Source: an uncultured Clostridia bacterium
GTDB lineage: Bacteria > Bacillota > Clostridia > Oscillospirales > Acutalibacteraceae
Assembly (NCBI GenBank): GCA_947369085.1
Contig: CANBJR010000014.1
Span: forward strand, 1-54,307
DNA length: 54,307 bases
Direction of reading: 5' to 3'
Shown here: positions 35,603 through 44,296 of the stretch, in pieces
Layout of the letters: each line of letters opens with the position of its first letter
Position numbering within the stretch: position 1 is the first letter of the stretch
Made by a program: the position numbers and the translations under genes
Notes under the pieces: model-generated
The model's input: the letters and a program-made list of their open reading frames with translations, nothing else
Databases searched by the model: none
What the model was told of the DNA's origin: nothing

Positions 35603-36535
35603 ATGCCTATCAAGGTTCAGAGTAATTTGCCGGCTATAAAGGTGCTTGAGTCGGAAAACATATTTGTTATGCCAAATGAGGTTGCGTTAAGACAGGACAT
35701 TCGTCCGCTTAAAATTTTGATATTAAACCTTATGCCCACAAAAATTGAAACCGAAACCCAGCTTTTAAGGCTTTTGGGAAACAGTCCGCTTCAGGTTGAT
35801 ATTGAGCTTTTGCAAATGGCTTCACATACGTCCAAGAACACATCGCCTCATCATCTGACGACCTTTTACAAGACGTTTCAGCAGGTGAAAAATGAGAGCT
35901 TTGATGGTATGATTATCACAGGAGCGCCTGTTGAACAGCTTGAATTTGAGGACGTTGACTACTGGGACGAGCTTTGTGATATTATGGAGTGGTCAAAGCA
36001 TAATGTTTACTCGACATTTCACATTTGTTGGGGTGCGCAGGCAGGATTATATTTCCATTATGGAATAAAAAAACATCAGCTTCCTGAAAAATTGAGCGGC
36101 ATTTATTCACATAAGATTCTTAATCCGCATCATCCGCTTATGCGTGGCTTTGACGATACGTTTTGTATTCCTCATTCACGCTATACGGGTGTAAAAGAGG
36201 AGGATATAAGAAAGCATTACGGGCTTGAGATTTTGTCGGTTTCCGACAAGGCGGGAGTTGCCGTGGTGAGCAGTAAAACAGGCAGGCAGTTTTTTGTGAT
36301 GGGACACGCAGAGTATGATAGGGAAACGCTTGCAAACGAGTATTTTCGTGACAAAAACAAGGGTGTTAATCCTAAGATTCCTTATAATTATTTTCCCGAT
36401 GATGATGCGTCCAAAACTCCGCCTATGGTGTGGAGAAGCAATGCAACCTTGCTTTATACAAACTGGCTCAACTATTTTGTATATCAGGCTACACCATACG
36501 ATTTGCGTGAACTTATTGAAAAATATCCGCATTGA
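35603..36535 (+). CDS. metA: Homoserine O-acyltransferase MetA, probably acetyl-CoA type
   Basis: First committed step of methionine synthesis: acyl transfer to homoserine. 310 aa, normal. Motifs: [23 protein letters not shown] (37-59), [19 protein letters not shown] (103-121), catalytic Cys142 in [10 protein letters not shown], and HAEYDRETL near the end. Residue 111 is Glu, as in acetyl-CoA-using Bacillus-type MetA; succinyl-specific enzymes have Gly there. Ribosome site GGGTGGTGA 7 nt upstream. Follows proS after 137 bp. Confidence 0.95.
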   Translation: MPIKVQSNLPAIKVLESENIFVMPNEVALRQDIRPLKILILNLMPTKIETETQLLRLLGNSPLQVDIELLQMASHTSKNTSPHHLTTFYKTFQQVKNESFDGMIITGAPVEQLEFEDVDYWDELCDIMEWSKHNVYSTFHICWGAQAGLYFHYGIKKHQLPEKLSGIYSHKILNPHHPLMRGFDDTFCIPHSRYTGVKEEDIRKHYGLEILSVSDKAGVAVVSSKTGRQFFVMGHAEYDRETLANEYFRDKNKGVNPKIPYNYFPDDDASKTPPMVWRSNATLLYTNWLNYFVYQATPYDLRELIEKYPH

Positions 36536-36556
36536 TTTAAATATTATAAATTAATT

Positions 36557-36591
36557 AAGCCGAAAAGGAAATGTGCGTTCCTTTTCGGCTT
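36557..36591. terminator. Bidirectional terminator metA/rpe
   Basis: AAGCCGAAAAGGAA (36557-36570) and TTCCTTTTCGGCTT (36578-36591), perfect 14 bp, 7-nt loop, T/A runs on both sides. It lies between convergent metA and rpe. Confidence 0.9.
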
Positions 36592-36613
36592 TTGATTTTA
36601 TGTATCACAGAGA

Positions 36614-37258
36614 TTAATATGACTGTAATTTTGCAATTGCGTCTCTTGCATTTTCGGCTTTAAAAACGGCAGTTCCTGCAACGCACACGTCAATTCCTGC
36701 GTTTGCCGCCTGTTCAATCGTTGCTTTGCTGATTCCTCCGTCAGCCTCAATCAGCATATCAATTCCGCGTTTTTTACATTCATTCTTAATTTCTCTGACT
36801 TTTGGAAGCATATCAGCCATAAAGCTCTGACCGCCAAAACCGGGTTCAACCGTCATAATAAGCACAAGGTCAATTTTATCAAGATAGGGGAAAACTGCGC
36901 TTGCAGGGGTGTTCGGCTTGATTACAAGTCCGGGTTTTACGTCTCTGCTTTTAATTTTGTCAATCGTCTTGTCAATGTCTGAGTCGCATTCAATGTGAAA
37001 GGTGATAATGTCTGCGCCTGCGTCTGCAAAATCATCGACATATTTAAGCGGATCGCTAATCATAAGATGAACGTCAAATGGTTTGTTGGTGTATTTTCTT
37101 ACGGTTTTGATTACAGGTGCTCCAAAGGTTATGTTTGGCACAAAGTGACCGTCCATAACGTCAAGGTGCATCCAGTCTGCACCTGCTTTGTCCATTCTTA
37201 CAATTTCTTCACCCATCTTAGAAAAGTCACACGATAGAAGTGACGGTGCAATTTTCAT
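36614..37258 (-). CDS. rpe: Ribulose-phosphate 3-epimerase
   Basis: Interconverts ribulose-5-P and xylulose-5-P in the pentose phosphate pathway. 214 aa TIM barrel. Visible: SLLSCDFSKM, HLDVMDGHFVPNITFG (metal His/Asp), VHLMISDP, MTVEPGFGGQSF, and EADGGIS. Ribosome site AAAGGATG (minus strand) is close upstream. Upstream gene on the same strand is the P-type-ATPase-like protein, 138 bp away. Confidence 0.96.
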   Translation of the reverse strand: MKIAPSLLSCDFSKMGEEIVRMDKAGADWMHLDVMDGHFVPNITFGAPVIKTVRKYTNKPFDVHLMISDPLKYVDDFADAGADIITFHIECDSDIDKTIDKIKSRDVKPGLVIKPNTPASAVFPYLDKIDLVLIMTVEPGFGGQSFMADMLPKVREIKNECKKRGIDMLIEADGGISKATIEQAANAGIDVCVAGTAVFKAENARDAIAKLQSY

Positions 37259-37396
37259 TTAATACATCCTTTCACTGTAGGTTTAGATTACAAATTAAAA
37301 TGTTGAAAAGCGAGCCTGATAAATCAAGTTCTTTTTTGGGCATAACGAATTGTATTCCAAAAATTTGTCTGCTTGGTTTGCTTTTGCGGGTGCTGT

Positions 37397-40066
37397 TTAC
37401 GGTTTTTGGATTGCAGGTGCGGCTATTGCGGCGATTCCCCAGAACAAGGCGTAAATCAGCACTTCAAGCGAACCCATTACGCCTACGCCGGCATAAAGCG
37501 AAAGCGTTGAGGCAAGCAAAATTCCGATAATAACTGCAATAAGCTGAATTATTATTGCAAGAGAAATGTTGTGTTTTATTTTTACACTTCCCGAAACAGC
37601 ACGTGCAAGTGATGAAGCCTTGCCGCCTGTGATAAGGTACGATCTTGAGCTTTCTTCAACAGTTCCCTGAGCCTCTTTAAGCACGTTGCCGAGTCCTGTG
37701 GGAAGCACCTTGATACTGCGATAGAACAGGTTATAAAGCTCTGCGATAAGGTCGTTTGTGATGTTGTAGTCGGTTGTTCTGACCAAAAAGCTTATTCCGT
37801 TTGTTTCAGCACGCTGAAGCTCTAATTTAAGCTCTGAATCGGCATGGTATCTCGTAACAAACATAGCTACAAGCCTGCCTGCACGTGAGAGGTATGTTAC
37901 CTGTCTGCCCTTTGAAGTGTACTTTTCTTCATATTCAATTCTTGGAGTTTCAACGCTGTATTTTTCCATAAGCTTGCGTGAACCAACAAGGATTCTTTCA
38001 CTGTTAATCCAGCCGACCAGTCCCATTTCGTCCTCGTAAAGAACACTTTCAACCTCGGGGAGAGTTTCATTTGTTTCCGCAACAACTGAGTCAAATGCGT
38101 TTGCAATCGGGTTTTGAGCCTCTTTTAAAATTGCGATTCCGCAGAGAAGTGACTCGTCAACGTTGTAGTCCTCATAGGTTTTGATTCCCTCAAGCTCGAT
38201 TGATTCGGCAGGGAAAAGTTCGTTTGCATCAATCATAATTGCGGTGCTGTCGCAAAACTGCTTGATTGACGGATAACCTGAAAGCATTCCGCCGAATGAA
38301 AGAATCTTTTTACAAAGTTTTCTTACGGGGAAATTAACTGCAAGTAGCGTTGAAACAGGTATTGCAACTGCGGTCATAAGCGCAAAAGCGTTAATAGCAT
38401 CAGCAAATGAAGCCTTAACAATGCCATAAATAAGGGTGATGATTACGGCTGTAATTGTTGTAATCGGTGCAAGTTTTGACGCTAAATCCTCACTGGGGTC
38501 GGGTGCATAGGAAATTTTTAGAAAATTAGAAGAAAACTTTGTTTTGTGCTGGTAAGCAATAATTGTTTTTTCCGATGCAGTTCCGCTGAGCATTTGGTTT
38601 GCAACCGATTCGTTGTTATAGATTTTAGCTGCGTATTTTTGACCTTTTGAAGATAAAAACTTGAAATTGTCCTTTACACGCAACACCATAAGAAGTTTTC
38701 CGAAGTTGTTTGCAAAGAAAGCAAGAAGTACAACCACGCAGTAGTAGTTAATGTTAAAGGCGTTCATATCACCTATACAGAAGAACGAAACTATCGTCTG
38801 AATAAGCACCGCAACACCTCCGACTGCAACGGCGGTATCGGAATTTCCCTTGCATTTTATCAGCGGAGTAAGACCGCTGAACATTGCAACACGATTAATA
38901 AACAGTGAAAATCCTACCAAAAGGAAGTTTAAAATTGCATATGCGGCTGGTGCAAAGGAAATTGCAGAGCAGATAGTCTGCGGAAAAAGCCTTGTAACAA
39001 TTGTAAGAATAACCGACAGTGCGGCTATGATGCCTGAAATAAGACTGCGTACAAACAGCTTTTTTATGTTCAAATTAAGTTCGTAAAAAATACTTTTTTC
39101 GTCATCTTCACCTGTGTAGTCTTCAACAGGCTTTGCCTTTTCTTTCGGGGTGTCGTTGTCATCAGACTCGTCTTTTGAGAAAAAGCCGACTACTGCCGAC
39201 AAAATTTTCTCCTGAGGTGAGCGTGTGTCCTCGTTTTCCTCAGGCTCGTCCTCATTCTTTACCTTAGGTTCGGGACGTATGACATGGGCAATTACCGACG
39301 GGCTTTTCGAGCGTATGTACTCCTCATATTCGTTTTCGACAACCTCGGAAAACCTACCAGCCTTAATGTTGAGAATTTCTCTCGGCTCGTCGGGACGATA
39401 TACGGGAACTTTGGCAACAACCTTTTTAGGAGGTTTTGTACTGCTTTCGTTTTTTATTCCGAAAAGCTGTTCATACTTGCTTTGTTCGTCATTTTTTTGC
39501 TTTTCGGCATTCTCGCTCTCAAGCTCAATATCAATTGAATTTATGCTTTCAATGTGAGTTTCATCGTCTTTAAACTGGTCAACCTCGCCGAGCACCTCGC
39601 CCGAAAAACTTGTGTTTTCATCGTATTCGGGGGTAAGGGTTACAATTTTGTTTTCCTCGGCTTCGGCTTTTTCGGCAGCTTCCCGTGCCTTTTCTTCAGC
39701 TTCCTTTGCCTTTTGTTCTGCTTCTTTTGCCGCTTCTTCCGCTTTCTTTTCAGCCTCTGCAAGCGCTTCCTCGGGAGTTTTTACGTCCTCGCTTCTGCCG
39801 TCCATCATCATTGACGCCTGCATAGTTGCGGCTGTTTTTTCACCCACAATTGTATTTGCAGTATCAACTTCATCAAGGGGATTTTTGTTTTTCAGCCTTG
39901 GCTTTTTATCTGCATTACTGAAAATCTCGTCCATTTTAGGCTTTGCACGGTATTTTTGTGCAGTTCGTTCCATTTTTTCCTGGTCTGCAAGATAGTGGGT
40001 TTCTTCAAGTATGCTTTCTATTTCACGCTCTCTGAGCAAGTCCTGCTGTTTATCCTGTTCTGACAA
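37397..40066 (-). CDS. P1B-ATPase-like membrane pseudoenzyme with long coiled-coil N-terminus
   Basis: 889 aa from TTG 40066 (GGAAGGAG 8 nt upstream; the GTG at 40075 overlaps it). Residues ~1-330 are soluble, charged, with an Ala/Glu/Lys coiled coil (~95-140). Then four helices (~340-456), a short A-domain-like part (~462-530), two helices (~533-578), a P/N-domain-like part (~590-830) and two helices (~834-885): the MA-MB-M1-M2-A-M3-M4-PN-M5-M6 order of heavy-metal P1B ATPases. Pro570 in AIPVS matches the Pro of CPC, and Asp613 in IMIDANEL matches DKTGT, with exactly the 44-residue spacing of the family. NPIANA matches HPLAKA, and LVGSRKLM matches the usual LVGNRRLM. But CPC, TGE, KTGT and GDGxND are all absent. 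So it probably cannot pump; the role is unknown. Upstream rlmB, downstream rpe. Confidence 0.8.
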   Translation of the reverse strand: MSEQDKQQDLLREREIESILEETHYLADQEKMERTAQKYRAKPKMDEIFSNADKKPRLKNKNPLDEVDTANTIVGEKTAATMQASMMMDGRSEDVKTPEEALAEAEKKAEEAAKEAEQKAKEAEEKAREAAEKAEAEENKIVTLTPEYDENTSFSGEVLGEVDQFKDDETHIESINSIDIELESENAEKQKNDEQSKYEQLFGIKNESSTKPPKKVVAKVPVYRPDEPREILNIKAGRFSEVVENEYEEYIRSKSPSVIAHVIRPEPKVKNEDEPEENEDTRSPQEKILSAVVGFFSKDESDDNDTPKEKAKPVEDYTGEDDEKSIFYELNLNIKKLFVRSLISGIIAALSVILTIVTRLFPQTICSAISFAPAAYAILNFLLVGFSLFINRVAMFSGLTPLIKCKGNSDTAVAVGGVAVLIQTIVSFFCIGDMNAFNINYYCVVVLLAFFANNFGKLLMVLRVKDNFKFLSSKGQKYAAKIYNNESVANQMLSGTASEKTIIAYQHKTKFSSNFLKISYAPDPSEDLASKLAPITTITAVIITLIYGIVKASFADAINAFALMTAVAIPVSTLLAVNFPVRKLCKKILSFGGMLSGYPSIKQFCDSTAIMIDANELFPAESIELEGIKTYEDYNVDESLLCGIAILKEAQNPIANAFDSVVAETNETLPEVESVLYEDEMGLVGWINSERILVGSRKLMEKYSVETPRIEYEEKYTSKGRQVTYLSRAGRLVAMFVTRYHADSELKLELQRAETNGISFLVRTTDYNITNDLIAELYNLFYRSIKVLPTGLGNVLKEAQGTVEESSRSYLITGGKASSLARAVSGSVKIKHNISLAIIIQLIAVIIGILLASTLSLYAGVGVMGSLEVLIYALFWGIAAIAAPAIQKP

Positions 40067-40124
40067 GATTAACACTCCTTCCTTTTTCAGATGTAAAACC
40101 TTTGCTTACTGTCTGTTTGTAAAT

Positions 40125-40874
40125 TTATCTGTTGTTCATTGCGCTGTACATAAGTATTCCTGCGGCAACTGATGCATTAAGCGAGTTGATTTTGCCCTTC
40201 ATAGGCAGAGAAACAATTACATCGCACTTTTCTCTTACAAGTCGGGAAATTCCCTTGCCCTCGTTTCCGATAACAATAGCGCACGCCCCCGAAAAGTCAC
40301 ATTTTCTGTAATCGGTGCCGTCCATGTCTGCACCGTAAACCCATACGTCGCGCTCTTTAAGTTCGTCAAGCAGATTTGCTATGTTTGTTACCCTTGCAAC
40401 ACGCATATATTCAACTGCGCCTGCGGAAGCCTTGCCGACTGTGTAGCTTAAACTTGCACTTCGGCGTTTGGGAACAATTACACCGTGAACGCCTGCACAT
40501 TCGGCGGTACGGATTATTGCGCCCAGGTTATGCGGGTCTTCAAGTTCGTCAAGCACAACGATAAACGGAGCTTCGCCTCGACTTTCAGCATATTCAAAAA
40601 TTTCTTCGACAGACGAGTATTCCTTGACAGCGGCAAACGCAACAATTCCCTGATGATTTGTGTTGCCCGTAATATAGTCTAACTTTGTGCGGTCAACCTC
40701 TTTAATTGGAATTTGCTTTTGCTTTGCCTTGGCAAGTATCCCTACAACCGCACCGCTTTTTTCGCCTCTTGCTACGAGTAATTTATCAATCGGTCTGTTG
40801 CTTCTGACAGCCTCGCTAACGGGATTTCTGCCGGAAATAACATCGGATTTAACTTCATTGTTTTTTTCAGTCAT
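40125..40874 (-). CDS. rlmB: 23S rRNA 2'-O-ribose methyltransferase, RlmB/TrmH type
   Basis: SPOUT methyltransferase that uses SAM to methylate a ribose in 23S rRNA (G2251 in E. coli). Start at ATG 40874 with GAGG upstream; 249 aa. N-terminal L30-like substrate-binding part (GRNPVSEAVRSNRPIDKLLVARG). SPOUT motifs: LDELEDPHNLGAIIRTAECAG (motif 1, Asn and Arg present), IVIGNEGKGISRLV (motif 2), and LNASVAAGILMY (motif 3). It is 58 bp upstream of the P-type-ATPase-like gene, probably co-transcribed. Confidence 0.92.
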   Translation of the reverse strand: MTEKNNEVKSDVISGRNPVSEAVRSNRPIDKLLVARGEKSGAVVGILAKAKQKQIPIKEVDRTKLDYITGNTNHQGIVAFAAVKEYSSVEEIFEYAESRGEAPFIVVLDELEDPHNLGAIIRTAECAGVHGVIVPKRRSASLSYTVGKASAGAVEYMRVARVTNIANLLDELKERDVWVYGADMDGTDYRKCDFSGACAIVIGNEGKGISRLVREKCDVIVSLPMKGKINSLNASVAAGILMYSAMNNR

Positions 40875-40929
40875 TTTATACCTCAATGCATTTTATATCT
40901 AAATGTTAAATGTAAATTTTTTATTTTAT

Positions 40930-41086
40930 AACACTGTGGTGTTATTATAACATAAATATTGTGCGAAGCACAATTACAAGAACGAAGTTCCAAATTGCCG
41001 TAGGCAATGTTATTTTATGTTTCAATGTTCTCTCAGCCGTCAAAATCTTTGATTTTGGTAACGGCGTGAGGTTATTATAACATAAA
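40930..41086. repeat. Cluster of five small hairpins flanked by 16-bp direct repeats
   Basis: Five dyads in 136 bp: AACAC/GTGTT (40930-40943), ATTGTGC-GAA-GCACAAT (40958-40974), GAAC-GAA-GTTC (40980-40990), ATTGCC-GTA-GGCAAT (40994-41008) and a nested GCCGT..AAAATC-TTT-GATTTT..ACGGC (41036-41065). GTTATTATAACATAAA occurs exactly at 40941-40956 and 41071-41086. The cluster lies in the gap between rlmB and the DUF6512-like gene. No coding frame is seen. It could be a small mobile repeat or an RNA structure. Confidence 0.6.
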
Positions 41087-41123
41087 ATTTAAAAATAATA
41101 TATACTTATGCGAAAAATAATGT

Positions 41124-41705
41124 TTAAACGTAATACATAGTGTCAAGTACAATTGCGCCTGCGTCTATGTTTTTGGGGATTATTCCGTAAAGCGAGGTTA
41201 CTCTGTCTTTAAAAATATACATTTTCGGCGGAAACGGAGTAAAGCTGAAATAAAAAGCGACTAACAGCATAAGCATAAAAAATGCGGGAAGAAAGATATT
41301 TTCGAGTTTTAGGTTTGAAAATATCAGTCTGTATGACAGAAACAGCGAAGTAGTTATGCAAAAAATTGCTGAGGTGAAGCTGATAAGAAAATCATTTTCC
41401 ATACCAAGCAGTGCAAACATAAGATTTAAAATAATGTATGAAATTCCCAGGTAATAAAGCGCAATAACCTTTGCTGTCACAAATCGTTTGAACGGTAAAC
41501 GAATACAAAGCAGTTCAATTATTCCCCATAAAGCGTAGGGCAGAATAAGCGTTTTTGCCGTTTCCCAAATGCTGTCATTTACCGAGCCGAACAGCACGCC
41601 GATAAGCTCTCGGTTTACAAGCAAGTAAAGATTTTGCATAAATACAGAAAGTATCAGAATAAAAAATATACCGCCTATTTCAAGCTTAAAAATTATTTTT
41701 TGCAT
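41124..41705 (-). CDS. Multi-pass membrane protein, DUF6512-like
   Basis: Start at ATG 41705 with GAGG upstream; 193 aa. Five to six hydrophobic segments and a conserved-looking loop after the first helix, NRELIGVLFGSVNDSIWETAKTLILPYALWG, with the SVN(D/E)SIWE motif seen in DUF6512 proteins. Function of that family is unknown. It stands alone on the minus strand, between spmB and the hairpin cluster. Confidence 0.7.
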   Translation of the reverse strand: MQKIIFKLEIGGIFFILILSVFMQNLYLLVNRELIGVLFGSVNDSIWETAKTLILPYALWGIIELLCIRLPFKRFVTAKVIALYYLGISYIILNLMFALLGMENDFLISFTSAIFCITTSLFLSYRLIFSNLKLENIFLPAFFMLMLLVAFYFSFTPFPPKMYIFKDRVTSLYGIIPKNIDAGAIVLDTMYYV

Positions 41706-41717
41706 AGCGCACCTCAA

Positions 41718-42117
41718 TTTTGTTTATGATATACCGCACAATTGCAGTGCGAGGACGTGTGATAAAAATCGAAAAAAGAAATATACAAATTGTATATTTA
41801 TTTTCTTTCAACAAAAATGTTGAAAACTATGTTGAAAGTGTTAATGAAACGTGTGAATGGCATTGAAATATACAAGAATTTTACAGTATCGTTGCTAAAA
41901 GATGTAAATTTGAGGTTTTCCACAATAAAAGTTTGTTAAATTATTATCAAACTTTATTTACGAATTGTATAAATGAGAAGTCAATTGGAATTTTTATAAA
42001 ATTTTAAATCTTGTTTCTGAGTTTGTTTTACAGAATTTTGAAATGATGAATTTTTAAAATAATAAATGCTCTAACACAATCTTCTATACTTGGATTATTT
42101 ACAGGCAAGAGTGATTA
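41718..42117. other. AT-rich gap with two palindromes
   Basis: No gene supported. It contains a perfect 21-bp palindrome (41779-41799, arms AAATATACAA) and a TTTCAACA-AAAA-TGTTGAAA hairpin (41806-41825), with a third TGTTGAAAG at 41830-41838. These lie just upstream of the DUF6512-like gene (minus strand) and may regulate it. No clear terminator for spmB was found here. Confidence 0.5.
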
Positions 42118-42633
42118 TCAGTTCATTCCGAAGAAAATTCTCACGGTCAAAATGCTCATAATTGCCGCAGTTATGTCTGCAATTATTGCGGCAAACAGGG
42201 TATGACGGATTTTTTTGACCTTAATACATCCAAAGTACATTGCGATTGCGTAAAATGTTGTTTCACTTGACCCGGCAAGAACGGAGGCTACTCTGCCTGC
42301 AAAGCTGTCGGGACCGCAGTCTGAGTATAGTGAAGTAAGCAGGGCGGTTGAACCGCCGCCCGATATGGGGCGCAAAAGCGCCATAGGTACAATTTCTTTC
42401 GGAAAACCGAGGTAATCGGCGGCAGGTTCAATAAAATTGCAGATTGCGTCAATCGATCCGCTTGAGCGCAGTAAATCTATGGCGAACACAAGTCCTATGA
42501 TTGTGGGCGCAATTGTGTACAAAATCTGTACTCCTTCTTTTGCACCTTTCAAAAAAATATCAAACACAGGCACTCTTTTTATCAGTCCGAAAACTACGAC
42601 AATACAGGCGAAAGCAGGCATAACAAATTCCAT
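42118..42633 (-). CDS. spmB: Spore maturation protein SpmB
   Basis: Membrane protein with a nucleoside-recognition (Gate) domain, required with SpmA for full spore core dehydration. Start at ATG 42633, 2 bp after the spmA stop; 171 aa. Visible: GAKEGVQILYTIAPTIIGLVFAIDLLRSSG, LLRPISGGGSTALL, and GSSETTFYAIAMYFG. Several membrane segments. The longer frame upstream only overlaps spmA. Translationally coupled to spmA. Confidence 0.93.
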   Translation of the reverse strand: MEFVMPAFACIVVVFGLIKRVPVFDIFLKGAKEGVQILYTIAPTIIGLVFAIDLLRSSGSIDAICNFIEPAADYLGFPKEIVPMALLRPISGGGSTALLTSLYSDCGPDSFAGRVASVLAGSSETTFYAIAMYFGCIKVKKIRHTLFAAIIADITAAIMSILTVRIFFGMN

Positions 42634-42635
42634 AT

Positions 42636-43223
42636 TTATCTCTCTTTTCTTTTTACGGAGTTGAGCGTGCACGCGCAAATCAGCGCGGCGGCAAGCGCAC
42701 AGGCTGAGGAAATCCAAACTGGGACGATAATTTCAAACGGAGCGTTGCTTCCGTAGGCTTGGCGCAGAGATGCAAGCGTTGTGGGCAAAAGCTGGAGCGA
42801 GGCTGTGTTCATAACAACGAAAATAATCATTTCATTGCTTGCAGTATCGCCATGGTTATTGAGTGTGTGAAGTTGTTCCATTGCTTTAAGTCCGAACGGA
42901 GTTGCGGCGTTTCCCAGACCGAGCAGATTTGCGCTTATATTCATTGAAATGCTTTTAAAAGCGTCACTGTTTTTGTCAAGGCTCGGAAACAACGGACGCA
43001 GCAACGGTGAAAATACTCTTGCAAATATGGACGTAAGACCGCTTTCGACGGCAATCTTCATAATTCCCGTCCAAATACATATTATGCCAGCCATTGTCAT
43101 AATTAACTGTATTGATGAGGCACCGCTGTCGACAAGTGCTTTCGACAGGTTTTCCGTATTTCCGAACAAAACCGAGCATAAAATACTTACTATTACAAGC
43201 CCGCTCCATACGTAATTAAGCAT
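42636..43223 (-). CDS. spmA: Spore maturation protein SpmA
   Basis: Partner of SpmB with the same Gate-type fold. Start at ATG 43223 with AAAGGAG 6 nt upstream; 195 aa. Visible: MLNYVWSGLVIVSILCSVLFGN, GIICIWTGIMKIAVESGL, SPLLRPLFPSLDKNSDAFKSISMNISANLLGLGNAATPFGLKAMEQL and NTASLQLLPTTLASLRQAYGS. First gene of the spmA-spmB operon. The promoter region is shared with the divergent AbrB-like gene. Confidence 0.94.
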   Translation of the reverse strand: MLNYVWSGLVIVSILCSVLFGNTENLSKALVDSGASSIQLIMTMAGIICIWTGIMKIAVESGLTSIFARVFSPLLRPLFPSLDKNSDAFKSISMNISANLLGLGNAATPFGLKAMEQLHTLNNHGDTASNEMIIFVVMNTASLQLLPTTLASLRQAYGSNAPFEIIVPVWISSACALAAALICACTLNSVKRKER

Positions 43224-43311
43224 AAAATCTCCTTTTTTGACATATTGTGACATTTTATATCAACAATTACAAAGTTTACAAAATTGTTTACAATAAAATC
43301 GACGGGATTAA

Positions 43312-43340
43312 TTGACAAATTGGGTAATAAATGGTAAAAT
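43312..43340 (+). promoter_or_regulatory. Sigma-A promoter of the AbrB-PPTase-lipase group
   Basis: Consensus TTGACA (43312-43317), 17-bp spacer, TAAAAT (43335-43340), about 33 bp before the AbrB-like start. Confidence 0.75.
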
Positions 43341-43373
43341 ATATACAAATAATAGTTGAATGGGATGGGAGAT

Positions 43374-43610
43374 ATGATTTACACTAATTTTAGAGAAATT
43401 GACAAAGCAGGTCGAATAGTAATATCAAAGGATATAAGAAAACATCTTAACATAAACGCAGGCGACATTCTTCATATTGAAGCAGACGACAACTGTATCT
43501 TCATCAGAAAAGCGGAAAACAAGTGTGTGTTCTGCAACTCTCTTGAAAATCTTAAAGAATTTCAGGGTAAACATATTTGTGCCTCTTGCCTTGAAAAACT
43601 TAAGAACTGA
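43374..43610 (+). CDS. AbrB/SpoVT-type DNA-binding protein with zinc knuckle
   Basis: 78 aa from ATG 43374 (GGGAG just upstream; TTG 43356 and ATG 43365 are alternatives). N-terminal swapped-hairpin AbrB domain: NFREIDKAGRIVISKDIRKHLNINAGDILHIEADDNCIFIRKA. The C-terminal extension CVFC...HICASC forms a four-Cys treble-clef-like site. AbrB-type transition-state regulators with such a knuckle are common in Clostridia. It precedes the PPTase gene by about 83 bp on the same strand. Confidence 0.88.
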   Translation: MIYTNFREIDKAGRIVISKDIRKHLNINAGDILHIEADDNCIFIRKAENKCVFCNSLENLKEFQGKHICASCLEKLKN

Positions 43611-43693
43611 ATTGCTATACTATATATAGTATTAAATGACTGCAATTATGTATATTTTTGGAGTTGCAGTTTAAAACAGGGGTGACAATTCGG

Positions 43694-44296
43694 GTGAGAA
43701 TTTTTCTTGCGCCTATCAGCAATGTAAGTTTGGATTATGCGCAATTGCTTGATAATCGGAGAAGGGAAAAGGTTAAGCGATACAGGCTTGATGATGATAA
43801 AAAACGCTGTGTTCTCGGCGGACTTTTGATAAGGCATTTTCTCGGAGATGTTGAAATTTTAATAAACGAGTACGGAAAGCCGTTTTTGAAGGACGGACGT
43901 TTTTTTAATATTTCTCACAGCGGAGATTACGTGCTTTTTGCGCTTTCCGAAAGTGAGGTCGGCTGTGATATTGAACAGCTTCGCTATGTAAATGCACTGA
44001 GAACAGGACGTGCTGTTTTTACCGATGAAGAGATGAATTTGATTTTGTCGGACAAGGACAGATTGGGCGCATTTTATAATTTATGGACAAAAAAAGAAAG
44101 CCTGCTCAAATGTATTGGCGAGGGCTTTCACAGAAGTGCAAAGTCGGTTGACGTTTGCTCTGATATTGTTGAAGAAAAAGGCAAAAGCTGTTTTATGAAA
44201 ATATGGAATTTTGCAGATTACACGGTTTCCGTTTGCTCCGAAAAAAATGATTTCCCCGGTTTTATTGAGTTTGTCACCGTAGAGGAGCTTATATGA
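43694..44296 (+). CDS. Sfp-type 4'-phosphopantetheinyl transferase
   Basis: Transfers the phosphopantetheine arm of CoA to a carrier-protein serine. Start GTG 43694 with AGGGGTGA 8 nt upstream; 200 aa. Motifs: FFNISHSGDYVLFALS, VGCDIEQL (Mg-binding Asp and Glu) and FYNLWTKKESLLKCIGEGF (WxxKEAxxK type). The family has a pseudo-dimer Sfp fold. Overlaps the downstream lipase gene by 4 nt. acpP is the convergent gene after the lipase, so its product is a natural substrate; no NRPS or PKS is present in the window. Confidence 0.92.
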   Translation: MRIFLAPISNVSLDYAQLLDNRRREKVKRYRLDDDKKRCVLGGLLIRHFLGDVEILINEYGKPFLKDGRFFNISHSGDYVLFALSESEVGCDIEQLRYVNALRTGRAVFTDEEMNLILSDKDRLGAFYNLWTKKESLLKCIGEGFHRSAKSVDVCSDIVEEKGKSCFMKIWNFADYTVSVCSEKNDFPGFIEFVTVEELI

